From contig JAHEKO010000260.1 in assembly GCA_024638355.1 (NCBI GenBank), positions 1-5,830 on the forward strand: a DNA stretch of 5,830 nt, in the 5' to 3' direction. The position numbers were made by a program, and so were the translations under genes. The stretch is from Acidobacteriota bacterium (GTDB lineage Bacteria; Acidobacteriota; Thermoanaerobaculia; Multivoradales; JAHEKO01). The notes under the pieces are model-generated. The model ran no database searches. It was given only the letters and a program-made list of their open reading frames with translations, and was not told where the DNA came from. This document shows, one piece after another, positions 1 to 5,830 of this stretch (position 1 is the stretch's first letter; every line of letters starts with the position of its first letter).

Positions 1-89
1 TCATTCGAAGACACTTACGTTTCTGTCCTTCTGAACCCCATTCAGTCCGACGCCGCACGCTCCAGTCGAGCTACGCGACCCGGGCGTGC
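1..89. other. Non-coding patch downstream of the esterase, with two inverted repeats
   Basis: No convincing gene lies here. The first 50 bases hold 23 G or C, far below the surrounding coding sequence. Two adjacent inverted repeats are visible. Bases 7-13 (GAAGACA) pair with 24-31 (TGTCCTTC) with one bulged base and a 10-nt loop, and 31-35 (CTGAA) pairs perfectly with 41-45 (TTCAG) around a CCCCA loop. In the minus-strand esterase transcript they would form two tandem stem-loops in the 3' untranslated region. There is no following run of T on the minus strand, so a classic intrinsic terminator is not supported. They could be a 3'-end stabilising structure or the edge of a dispersed repeat. 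Confidence 0.4.
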
Positions 90-1616
90 TCACGATCGAC
101 CTGGAGACCACGCGGCCCGAGCGGAGCCGGCTGACCCGGTGATGGGCTGGGAGTGCGAGTCGAAGACAAGAGTCTGACGCCGCTCGAGGTCGTACTCGGG
201 CCAGTCGGGACCGCTCTCCCAGCCCGGCCGCTCGCCGCGGGCGAAGCTCGTCCAGGCGGCGCCGAGCTTGGGTGACAGGCGGCGCAGCTCGGCGCCGTTG
301 CCATAGAGGGGTCGAAAAAACGGGTGGCGGTAGGTGCCGAAGACGACGCCGAGCTCGATGCCGTGGCAGGCGCCCAGCCGCCGGGGCAGGCGCGGTGTCG
401 GAAAGTCGTAGCGGTAGACGAAGGTCGGCGCGCTCCCGGTCGCGTGCGCCTCCGCCAGCTCGATCGCCGGCAGCAGGAAGTACTCCCCGGTGCGGATCGC
501 TACCCAGACGTCGTAGGGCCAGTGCCGCTCGCCGTTCAGCCGATCGCGGTGATGGGCGATCAGCCAGTCGGCCGCCTGCGGATCGCCGCCGCCCCTGGCG
601 AGCGCCCGGACGACGCGGCGCCGGAGCGTCTCGGGGTCCATGCGTCGCAGGCGGGGCGCGAACGCCGTGAACAGCTTCCATTCTTCGCGGTTGGTTCCGA
701 TCAGGAGATCGACGTCGGCCGCCGAGCCGGCGCGGATCGACTCGAGCGGCTGACGCGCGATCAGGTCGCCGTCCACGGTCGGCTGCCAGGGGAGGTTGCC
801 GAAGCGGGCCACGTCGCCGCGCAGGGCGGCCCGCTGCGCCTCCAGTATGCGATCCAGCTCGGGCTCGCGCAGCCGCCGCCAGTCGTCGGCGCGAATCGAC
901 AGCTCGGCCAGAAAGCGCTCGGCGATGTAGTCGGCCTCGGCGGGAGTCGAGACGTTGGCCGCGGCGCCGCTCGACAAGATGGCGCGGCGGAAGCGCCGCG
1001 GGCTTTCCAATCCGAGGTGGACGCCGGCGCTCATCGCGCCCGCCGACTCGCCGTAGAGGGTGACGTTCTCGGGGTCGCCGCCGAAGCCCGCGATGTTGTC
1101 GCGCACCCACTCGAGCGCCGCGAGCTGGTCGCGAATGCCGAGGTTGGCCGGCGGCCCGCCGTCCTTCGCCAGCCGGCTCAGGTCGAGGAAACCGAGCGCC
1201 CCGACCCGGTAGTTGAACGTGACGACGACCAGGCCCGACGCGGCGAACCGGGTGCCCGAGTAGACGAAGGTCGAGCCGGCGCCGAGTACGTAGGCACCGC
1301 CGTGCACGTAGACCAGCACCGGCCGCTTGCCGCCCAGGCCCGGGGTCCAGACGTTCACGTATAGGCAGTCCTCGGAGATGCCGCCCCGGATCACGCGGAA
1401 GAGCTTGCCGACCGGACCCGCCTCGGTGCCCAGCTGCGGCGCCGCGGGCGAGAAGCGGCGGGCGTCGCGCTCGCCGGCCCAGGCGTCGGGCGGCTCGGGC
1501 GGCGTGAAGCGGCGCTCCCCCACCGGCGGGCGCGCGTAGGGGACGCCGCGAAAGAGCAGCACGTCGCGCTCGCGAACCCCGCGGACCTTGCCGTAGCGGG
1601 TCTCGACGACCGGCAT
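90..1616 (-). CDS. Type-B carboxylesterase (alpha/beta hydrolase)
   Basis: Predicted serine esterase of 508 residues, a normal length for the family, which hydrolyses carboxylic esters. Visible landmarks in order: [10 protein letters not shown] (residues 22-31) of the N-terminal type-B signature; EDCLYVNVW (82-90), the second type-B signature; VHGGAYV (104-110), the oxyanion-hole loop; GESAG (189-193) with nucleophile Ser191; GTNREEW (307-313), where Glu312 is the likely acid; and [12 protein letters not shown] (416-427) with catalytic His418. The Ser-Glu-His triad is therefore complete. The ATG at 1616 is chosen because homologous sequence begins almost at once ([12 protein letters not shown]). 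The frame is open further upstream, with an ATG at 1712, but that stretch resembles no esterase N-terminus and would fill the divergent spacer. No signal peptide is seen from the chosen start, so a cytoplasmic enzyme is likely. No strong Shine-Dalgarno sequence precedes the start. The last 20 or so residues look like a non-conserved tail. The natural substrate cannot be predicted; para-nitrobenzyl-esterase-like enzymes are the closest general group. Confidence 0.93.
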   Translation of the reverse strand: MPVVETRYGKVRGVRERDVLLFRGVPYARPPVGERRFTPPEPPDAWAGERDARRFSPAAPQLGTEAGPVGKLFRVIRGGISEDCLYVNVWTPGLGGKRPVLVYVHGGAYVLGAGSTFVYSGTRFAASGLVVVTFNYRVGALGFLDLSRLAKDGGPPANLGIRDQLAALEWVRDNIAGFGGDPENVTLYGESAGAMSAGVHLGLESPRRFRRAILSSGAAANVSTPAEADYIAERFLAELSIRADDWRRLREPELDRILEAQRAALRGDVARFGNLPWQPTVDGDLIARQPLESIRAGSAADVDLLIGTNREEWKLFTAFAPRLRRMDPETLRRRVVRALARGGGDPQAADWLIAHHRDRLNGERHWPYDVWVAIRTGEYFLLPAIELAEAHATGSAPTFVYRYDFPTPRLPRRLGACHGIELGVVFGTYRHPFFRPLYGNGAELRRLSPKLGAAWTSFARGERPGWESGPDWPEYDLERRQTLVFDSHSQPITGSAGSARAAWSPGRS

Positions 1617-1722
1617 GTCAGCCGCGGGTGGGAGCCCCGAGCAAGCAGGGGAAGCTCTGGAGGTAGATCTGGTCCATCGGTCTACCGCACGGTACCAATG
1701 GTCAGGCGGCATAATCCACCCG
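1617..1722. promoter_or_regulatory. Divergent spacer between the esterase and Mut7-C genes
   Basis: This 106-bp spacer must hold the promoter of the plus-strand Mut7-C gene and probably that of the minus-strand esterase. It contains two touching palindromes: TACCG-CA-CGGTA at 1683-1694 and ACCA-A-TGGT at 1694-1702, which together look like a possible operator. The only -10-like hexamer I trust is CATAAT at 1710-1715 on the plus strand. I could not find a convincing esterase promoter. No regulator gene is next to it, so regulation is inferred only from the palindromes. Confidence 0.35.
1710..1715 (+). promoter_or_regulatory. Possible -10 element for a leaderless Mut7-C transcript
   Basis: CATAAT differs from TATAAT at one position and stands out in GC-rich surroundings. 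It ends 7 nt before the A of the ATG at 1723, which is the usual distance to a transcription start. If used, the mRNA would begin at or next to the start codon. No TTGACA-like -35 element is found 16-18 bp upstream. The lack of a good Shine-Dalgarno sequence before 1723 is consistent with this but does not prove it. Confidence 0.25.
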
Positions 1723-2217
1723 ATGCTTGCGCCTCGCTTCCTGGTCGACGCCATGCTCGGCTCGCTCGCCCGCTGGCTACGGATCCTCGGCTTCGACGCG
1801 GCGTACGATCCCACGGTCGACGACGCCGAGCTGGTGGAGCAGGCGCTGGCCGAGGATCGGATCCTGCTCACGCGCGATCGACGCCTGGTGCTGCGCAGGC
1901 GGGCGCGGCGCTACCTCTTGATCGAGGACGACGGCGTCGAGAGCCAGCTCCGGCAGGTCCTCGACGCGCTCGGCATCGACATCGACCCGGCCGACGTCTG
2001 GGGGCGCTGCCTGCGCTGCAACCAGCCGCTCGAGACCGCCGAGGCCGCCTGGGCGCGCGAGCGCGTGCCGCCGTTCGTCGCCCGCACTCAGAGGAGATTC
2101 CGCCGCTGCCCGGGGTGCGAGCGCATCTACTGGCGCGCCACCCACGTCGAGGCGATGGCCGACCGCCTGCGCTCGATGGGCATCCGGGTGCGGGGTCGCC
2201 CAGACGCCTCGGGCTAG
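1723..2217 (+). CDS. Mut7-C RNase domain protein (PIN-like, with zinc ribbon)
   Basis: A 164-residue protein matching the stand-alone Mut7-C (formerly DUF82) family. The family has a PIN-like nuclease fold fused to a zinc ribbon and is named after the C-terminus of the nematode RNase-D-like protein MUT-7; its cellular substrate in bacteria is not established. Visible features: the N-terminal [20 protein letters not shown] (residues 6-25) with acidic Asp9; LLTRDRRL (48-55) with Asp52, a typical second acidic site; and four cysteines in two CxxC pairs (Cys96/Cys99 and Cys129/Cys132) forming the ribbon, followed by YWRATH (136-141) where relatives usually have a Gly-Ser before the His. The ATG at 1723 is chosen because the conserved block starts six residues later. 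An in-frame ATG at 1615 would add 36 unrelated residues and overlap the esterase start. There is no ubiquitin-like N-terminal domain, unlike some relatives. It is transcribed alone, divergent from the esterase and convergent with the DUF1499 gene. Confidence 0.9.
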   Translation: MLAPRFLVDAMLGSLARWLRILGFDAAYDPTVDDAELVEQALAEDRILLTRDRRLVLRRRARRYLLIEDDGVESQLRQVLDALGIDIDPADVWGRCLRCNQPLETAEAAWARERVPPFVARTQRRFRRCPGCERIYWRATHVEAMADRLRSMGIRVRGRPDASG

Positions 2218-2224
2218 CGCTAGC
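2213..2224. repeat. 12-bp palindrome holding both convergent stop codons
   Basis: GCTAGCGCTAGC is a perfect palindrome. Its left half contains the TAG stop of the plus-strand Mut7-C gene (2215-2217), and its right half contains the TAG stop of the minus-strand DUF1499 gene (2220-2222). Either transcript could form a short 4-bp stem with a GCGC loop. No T-run follows on either strand, so it is not a standard terminator, and no other terminator fits in the 2-bp gap. Confidence 0.5.
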
Positions 2225-2666
2225 GAAGGGCCGCGCGCACCCGCTCGACGCGCTTGCGGTTGACGCCCAGGTCCGAGTGCCCCACGCGCGAAGCCGAGCG
2301 CACGTGGATCACCCCGGCGTCGGCATCGAGCTCGAGCTCGAGGTCGTCGATGAACCGGAAGAGGCGGGAGACGCACTCGACGTGAAGGTAGCCCGCCTCC
2401 TCGGTAACGATCCGGGTCCGCGGCAACGCTCGCACCGCCTCGGCGGCGCGACGGAAAGCCTCGGCGGGATCGCCGTCGGCGGCCAGCGGCTCGATGCGAT
2501 GGCGCTCGTCCGAGGCCCGGCTGCTGACGCAGTTGGGCTTGTCGGGGCAGGGCGCCATCCGCTGGGTCAACGGCTCGCCTCCGTCTCCGCGACGAAGGGC
2601 GAGGGCGAGGACCGCGAGCACGACGAGCAGTACAAGAGCGATACCGATCCGGATCAGAATAGTCAC
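2220..2666 (-). CDS. DUF1499 family small membrane-anchored protein
   Basis: A 148-residue protein of the DUF1499 family, whose function is unknown. One hydrophobic segment at about residues 4-25 is followed by positive residues (RR), as expected for an uncleaved membrane anchor with the rest of the protein outside the cytoplasm. The domain begins with CPDKPNCVSS (40-49, Cys40 and Cys46). It continues through GYLHVECVSRLFRFIDDLE (92-110) and ends with IHVRSASRVGHSDLGVNRKR (120-139), the most recognisable block of the family. The start is GTG at 2666, 7 bp after the TGA of the DUF885 gene, so it is almost certainly co-transcribed and may be translated by re-initiation, since the spacer has no clear Shine-Dalgarno sequence. 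It is the last gene of the minus-strand run. Length is normal and nothing appears to be missing. Confidence 0.88.
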   Translation of the reverse strand: MTILIRIGIALVLLVVLAVLALALRRGDGGEPLTQRMAPCPDKPNCVSSRASDERHRIEPLAADGDPAEAFRRAAEAVRALPRTRIVTEEAGYLHVECVSRLFRFIDDLELELDADAGVIHVRSASRVGHSDLGVNRKRVERVRAALR

Positions 2667-2673
2667 GTTTTTC

Positions 2674-4446
2674 TCAGGAACCGGCCGAGCCGCCGAGCAT
2701 CCGCTCGCGATAGTACCGGACCGGCACGGGCCCCATCTCCATCATGCCGTCCATGAAGTCCTTGAGCACGAAGGCCTCGCCCCGCGCCTCTCGAACGTCG
2801 TCGAACAGCCCCTGCACTTCGGCGTAGCCGAGGTAGTAGGAGGTCAGCTGCGGCGAGCTGGTGATCGCCCGCCGCCACATGTTGCCGGCGAACTGGGCGT
2901 CTTGAAGCGCCTCGTCTTGCACGAAGGCGAGCACCTCGTCGCGAGTCATGCCGGCGGTGTGAACGCGGATGTCGACGATCGTCCGGGCGATGTTCTCGAG
3001 CTGCTTCTTGAGGTGGGCGACCCGCGCCAGCGGCGTCCCCCAGCCCTGGTCGAGCATCAGCCGCTCGCAGAAGGTCCCCCAGCCCTCGATGTAAACGCCG
3101 TCGCCGAAGATCGCCCGCACCTTTCGCGGATGGGCGGCGGCGTACTTGAGCTGCAGGTAGTGGCCGGGGATGATCTCGTGGGGCACGATCATCACGTTGA
3201 AGTGGTGATTGAAGTCGCGGAAGAACGCGCGCTTCGCCTCGGCGGGGGCGCTCGCGGGCGGCGTCGGAACGAAGAGCAGCGTCTTGGCGTCTTTCGGCGC
3301 GTAGGGGCCGGCCGGGTAGACGCCGCCGACGCTCGCGCCGACGAAGTAGGCGGGCGACCGGTCGGTGATCAGGGTCAGCGGCTCGGGGAGCGTGACGAGG
3401 TCGTTGTCGCGCACGAAGCGCACCGACTCGTCGATCAACGTCTTGAAGTCGACGACGTACTCCTCGATCGACGCGGCGCCGTCCTCGCCGATGCGCTCGA
3501 AGAGCCGCCGCACCAGCTCGACGTCGTCGGCCGGCGCGGCCTCGCCCGGCAGGACCTCTTCCCAGATGCCGCGTCCGTACTCGGCGACCTCGCGGCGCTT
3601 GCCGGCAAGCGCGGCTTCGGCGCGGTCGAGAACCGAAGCCACCGGGTCCTCGATGCCGGTCACCACCCGGAAGCGGTGATCGTAACGCCCCTCGAGTCGC
3701 GGCGAGCCCGCGGCCTGCTCGCACAGCTCTCCTAGAAAAAGGGCGAGCGCCTCGAGCGCTTCGGCCGCCGCGATGCCGCCGTCGATCATCGCCTGCCGGA
3801 GCTCCTCGTTCTCGCCGGCCGCCACGGCGAAGCCCTCGCGATAGAAGTCCGCCGTGCCTCCGGCCTGCCGGGCCGCCAGCTCGCAGTGCTCGCGCGCCAT
3901 GAGCGCCGCCGAGCCGGCCAGCGCCTCCTCGGCTTGCGCCGCCAGCCGCGGAATCAGCGCCGCCCGCTCCGCGGCGCGGCCCAGCCGCTCGGCCAGCGGC
4001 AGATCGTCGCGCACCAGGAGAAAGACGGTCGCGTTGCCGAGGATGCCGGTCCAGTAGAGCGGGTTGCGGCGGGGCGCCTCGAGGAGCTCGTAGTCCATCA
4101 TCTGCCGCTCGACCTGCCGCCGGAGCAGCTCGAGATCGAGCCGGAGATCGAAGTCGAGCTCGTCGTCCGCGAGCGCCGACTCGACGCGCTCGAGCGTCTG
4201 CCGGTTGTAGTCGATCCAGGCGAGCCGCGCCTCCGGCCCCAGGTCCTCGAGCTCGCCGTCGTACTCGTGGCGGCCGGCGGCGGTAGCCCGGGTCGGGAAG
4301 GTGCGGAACCAGGTCTCGAGATAGTCGTCGACGACGGTGGGCTCGGTCGCCCCGGCCGCGGGCGTCTGCGCCCGCTCCTCGGCCCCGCAGCCCGAAAGCG
4401 CGGCCGAAGCGAGCGCGAAGATCAGTACGAAAAGTGAGCGAGTCAT
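2674..4446 (-). CDS. DUF885 family lipoprotein, predicted metallopeptidase
   Basis: A 590-residue DUF885 protein. The family is mostly uncharacterised but is related in fold to zinc peptidases such as the M32 and M3 groups. A lipoprotein signal is visible: MTRSLFVLIFALASAALSGC, with lipobox LSGC and lipidated Cys20. The mature protein should therefore sit on a membrane outside the cytoplasm. The probable metal site is HEIIPGH (423-429; His423, Glu424, His429) followed by YLQ. EGWG (454-457) supplies a likely third ligand, Glu454. Two later family blocks are also recognisable: RTIVDIRVHTAGMTRDEVL (488-506) and SSPQLTSYYLGYAEVQGL (530-547). The start at 4446 is fixed by the signal peptide, because an in-frame TAG at 4476-4474 allows no other start in between. 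An AGGAG lies 24 nt upstream, too far to be a normal ribosome site. The gene starts 30 bp after the reductase stop. Peptidase activity is inferred; the natural substrate is unknown. Confidence 0.9.
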   Translation of the reverse strand: MTRSLFVLIFALASAALSGCGAEERAQTPAAGATEPTVVDDYLETWFRTFPTRATAAGRHEYDGELEDLGPEARLAWIDYNRQTLERVESALADDELDFDLRLDLELLRRQVERQMMDYELLEAPRRNPLYWTGILGNATVFLLVRDDLPLAERLGRAAERAALIPRLAAQAEEALAGSAALMAREHCELAARQAGGTADFYREGFAVAAGENEELRQAMIDGGIAAAEALEALALFLGELCEQAAGSPRLEGRYDHRFRVVTGIEDPVASVLDRAEAALAGKRREVAEYGRGIWEEVLPGEAAPADDVELVRRLFERIGEDGAASIEEYVVDFKTLIDESVRFVRDNDLVTLPEPLTLITDRSPAYFVGASVGGVYPAGPYAPKDAKTLLFVPTPPASAPAEAKRAFFRDFNHHFNVMIVPHEIIPGHYLQLKYAAAHPRKVRAIFGDGVYIEGWGTFCERLMLDQGWGTPLARVAHLKKQLENIARTIVDIRVHTAGMTRDEVLAFVQDEALQDAQFAGNMWRRAITSSPQLTSYYLGYAEVQGLFDDVREARGEAFVLKDFMDGMMEMGPVPVRYYRERMLGGSAGS

Positions 4447-4476
4447 AGCGAGCGCCGAGTCTACCCGCGTCTCCTA

Positions 4477-5520
4477 CTAACGATTCAGGTTCTTCCACAT
4501 GATCGCCGAGTGCGGGCCGTCCGGCTCGCGCTCGAGGCCGAAGGTGTCGCCGCGTGGTCCGACGCTCCGCTCCAGCACCCGGTCGAGGGCTGCGAGGTCC
4601 GCGGCGCTCAGGCTCAGCCCGGCCAGACGCACGTTCTCTTCGAGGTGATCGGCGCTCCTGGCGCCGACGAGGATGCCGCCGACCGCCGGCCGATCGAGTA
4701 CCCAGCGAGCGGCGACCGCACTCGGGCTCACGCCGTGCCGCCGAGCGAGCTCGTCGAGCCCCGCCAGGAGCTCTTGATAGAGCGGCCACCCGCCGAACTC
4801 GTCGACGATCAGCCGGTATTTCACCAGGGAGCGGTTGTCGACCTTCGAGGGCGGATCGGCGCCCAGCCAGCGCCGCGACAGGAAGCCGCCGGCCAGCGAG
4901 CCGTAGGCGAGGAGCTTCACCCCTCGCCGGCGGCAGAGATCGGCCATGCCGTTCTGCGGCCGCCGGTCGAGCAGCGAGTACTGCACCTGGTGCGCGACCA
5001 GGGGGATTCCCGCATCGAGGATCTCGGCGAGCCGCGGAACGTCGAAGTTGGTCGCTCCCAGGCAGCGGATCTTGCCCGCCCGGCGGAGCTCGTCGAGCCA
5101 GCCGGCGGTCTCGACAAAGCCGGGAATCGAGTAGTCCCACCAGGAGAACTGCACCATGTCGAGGCGCTCGACTCCGACGCGCGCGAGGGAGCGGTCGACG
5201 ATCGCTTCCACCTGGTCGCGGCTCAGGCCGGCGAGGTCGTCGAGATCGGGGACGTACTTGGTGTGGATCTGGATCGCCTCGGAATCGCCGCCCGCCTGCC
5301 GCCAGCGGCGCAGGAAGAGACCGAGCAGCTCTTCGACACCGGTGTAGATGTCGGCGCAGTCGAAGGTGGTGAACCCCGCCTCCGCCAGCCGCCGCCAGCC
5401 GTCGACGACCCGCTCGGTTTCGGGCGGAGAGCTCTGGTGCCCCACCGAGAGCTGCCAGCAGCCGTTGACGACCCGTGCGATCGAGTAGCCGGGGGCGAGC
5501 TCGAGGCGCTCGACGGTCAG
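4477..5520 (-). CDS. Aldo/keto reductase, apparent CTG start, catalytic His replaced by Ser
   Basis: Predicted NAD(P)H-dependent reductase with a TIM-barrel fold, 347 residues if begun at the CTG at 5520-5518. Recognised by TTFDCADIYTG (51-61), holding the usual Asp54 and Tyr59; HTKYV (86-90), with Lys88; NFDVPRLAEI (158-167); HQVQYSLLD (177-185); and GILVGARSADHLEENV (282-297), the cofactor phosphate-binding region. At the fourth catalytic position the expected His is Ser126, in DMVQFSWWDY (121-130). The family's first strand, APGYSIARVVNGCWQLS (9-25), lies upstream of the first standard start (GTG at 5445), so the GTG would give a protein lacking it. No ATG, GTG or TTG occurs in this frame from 5446 to the window end. 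CTG at 5520 overlaps the upstream stop as CTGA and has GGAG 5 nt before it. The gene ends in two in-frame TAG codons (4479-4477 and 4476-4474). Family assignment is firm; the start is inferred and the substrate unknown. Confidence 0.9.
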   Translation of the reverse strand: MTVERLELAPGYSIARVVNGCWQLSVGHQSSPPETERVVDGWRRLAEAGFTTFDCADIYTGVEELLGLFLRRWRQAGGDSEAIQIHTKYVPDLDDLAGLSRDQVEAIVDRSLARVGVERLDMVQFSWWDYSIPGFVETAGWLDELRRAGKIRCLGATNFDVPRLAEILDAGIPLVAHQVQYSLLDRRPQNGMADLCRRRGVKLLAYGSLAGGFLSRRWLGADPPSKVDNRSLVKYRLIVDEFGGWPLYQELLAGLDELARRHGVSPSAVAARWVLDRPAVGGILVGARSADHLEENVRLAGLSLSAADLAALDRVLERSVGPRGDTFGLEREPDGPHSAIMWKNLNR

Positions 5521-5830
5521 GACCTCTCCAGCGGCACGACGGTCACCTCGCCGTGGCGGAACGTCCGTTTGCCGGTGCGCGTGATGCGGAAGAGGCCCCC
5601 GCAGTGGGGGTCGGGACAGGCGATGTCCATGTCGGTGGTCATCCAGTCGTTGGGGTCGGTCTCGCGCTGCTTGGCCGGCAGTAGCGGCAGGAGCGCGGCC
5701 AGCGGGTAAATCGGGAAGGTCTGCCCCGGCGGCAGCGAGAGGTTCTCGCCCGACAGCTCGAAGTAGTCGCCCGCCCGATGGTTGCAGACCATCGGCCGAT
5801 CGGTGGCCACGACTTCGACCCGCAGGTCGT
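5517..5830 (-). CDS. TIGR04076-like small protein (5' end outside window)
   Basis: The carboxy-terminal 103 or so residues of a small soluble protein resembling the TIGR04076 family, which has no established function. Visible traits: VCNHRAGDYFEL, an early C-x-H plus GDxFE motif; SLPPGQTFPIYPLAALLPLL, a conserved central stretch; AKQRETDPNDWMTTD; CPDPHCGG with two further cysteines; then FRITRTGKRTF. A GTG at 5810 could start a 97-residue product, but the frame stays open upstream and reads DLRVEVVATD. This looks like the expected N-terminal strand of the family, so the true start probably lies just beyond base 5830 and the gene is recorded as partial. The TGA stop at 5519-5517 overlaps the CTG of the reductase by four bases, so the two products are likely made together in linked amounts. 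The Cys/His residues could bind a metal, but that is speculation. Confidence 0.75.
   Translation of the reverse strand, partial: DLRVEVVATDRPMVCNHRAGDYFELSGENLSLPPGQTFPIYPLAALLPLLPAKQRETDPNDWMTTDMDIACPDPHCGGLFRITRTGKRTFRHGEVTVVPLERS
5523..5529 (-). promoter_or_regulatory. Ribosome binding site supporting the reductase CTG start
   Basis: The minus strand reads GGAGAGG here, inside the last codons of the upstream TIGR04076-like gene. GGAG (5529-5526) ends 5 nt before CTG at 5520-5518, a normal distance, whereas the GTG at 5445 is far from it. Together with the CTGA stop/start overlap, it is the main sequence argument for initiation at CTG and for translational coupling of the two genes. Confidence 0.45.

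Noticed and set aside
31..45. CTGAA-CCCCA-TTCAG hairpin as an intrinsic terminator of the esterase
   Set aside because: The stem is only 5 bp and A/T-containing, and no T-run follows on the minus strand.
1..1110. Long open frame on the minus strand across the esterase and the left edge
   Set aside because: Its translation is Arg/Pro/Ala-rich with no recognisable domain and it lies in another frame of the well-supported esterase; such frames are common in very GC-rich DNA.
324..1364. 346-codon plus-strand open frame antisense to the esterase
   Set aside because: Val/Arg/Gly-rich sequence with no domain; complementary-strand shadow of the esterase.
1617..1712. Longer esterase starting at the ATG at 1712
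   Set aside because: The extra 32 residues show neither a signal peptide nor family similarity, and the conserved N-terminus begins right after the ATG at 1616.
1615..1722. Longer Mut7-C protein starting at the ATG at 1615
   Set aside because: The added 36 residues do not resemble the family, and this ATG merely shares the CATG tetramer with the esterase start on the other strand.
2329..2345. Short GAGCTC tandem repeats within the DUF1499 gene
   Set aside because: They encode the alternating Leu-Glu stretch of a predicted strand in the domain, so coding constraint explains them.
2494..3735. 413-codon plus-strand open frame antisense to DUF885
   Set aside because: No known domain; the codon positions mirror those of the real minus-strand gene.
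2663..5140. 825-codon open frame on the minus strand spanning the DUF885 and reductase genes
   Set aside because: It is out of frame with two genes that have clear family motifs, and its product is low-complexity Arg/Ala/Gly-rich sequence, so it is a composition artefact.
4510..5709. 399-codon plus-strand open frame antisense to the reductase
   Set aside because: No family resemblance and fully antisense to a gene with strong motifs; it also crosses the reductase/TIGR04076 junction without regard to it.

Overview
This is a dense, very GC-rich bacterial segment with about 97% of bases in genes. Wobble positions are overwhelmingly G or C, gene gaps are short, and one product carries a bacterial lipoprotein signal. 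These features fit a high-GC Gram-negative lineage such as a proteobacterium, myxobacterium or acidobacterium. I cannot place it more narrowly from the sequence alone. I see no tRNA, rRNA, CRISPR array, transposase or phage gene.

Layout from left to right: bases 1-89 are a short, less GC-rich non-coding patch with two inverted repeats. A type-B carboxylesterase follows on the minus strand (90-1616). A 106-bp divergent spacer (1617-1722) with small palindromes separates it from a plus-strand gene for a Mut7-C (PIN-like) RNase-domain protein with a zinc ribbon (1723-2217). That gene converges, with only 2 bp between stop codons, on a minus-strand run of four genes. In transcription order the run is: a TIGR04076-like small cysteine-containing protein (runs off the right edge, ends at 5517), an aldo/keto reductase (5520-4477), a DUF885 lipoprotein with a metallopeptidase-like HExxPGH motif (4446-2674), and a small membrane-anchored DUF1499 protein (2666-2220).

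The four-gene run looks like one operon. The first two genes share a 4-nt CTGA overlap, the next junction is 30 bp and the last is 7 bp. The shared overlap suggests the TIGR04076-like protein and the reductase work together, but no pathway can be named. The DUF885 and DUF1499 proteins are predicted to be envelope-associated.

No clearly new multi-gene system is visible. The most interesting points are that the reductase appears to start at a non-canonical CTG (there is no ATG, GTG or TTG in frame upstream of residue 26 anywhere in the window), and that its usual catalytic His is replaced by Ser.
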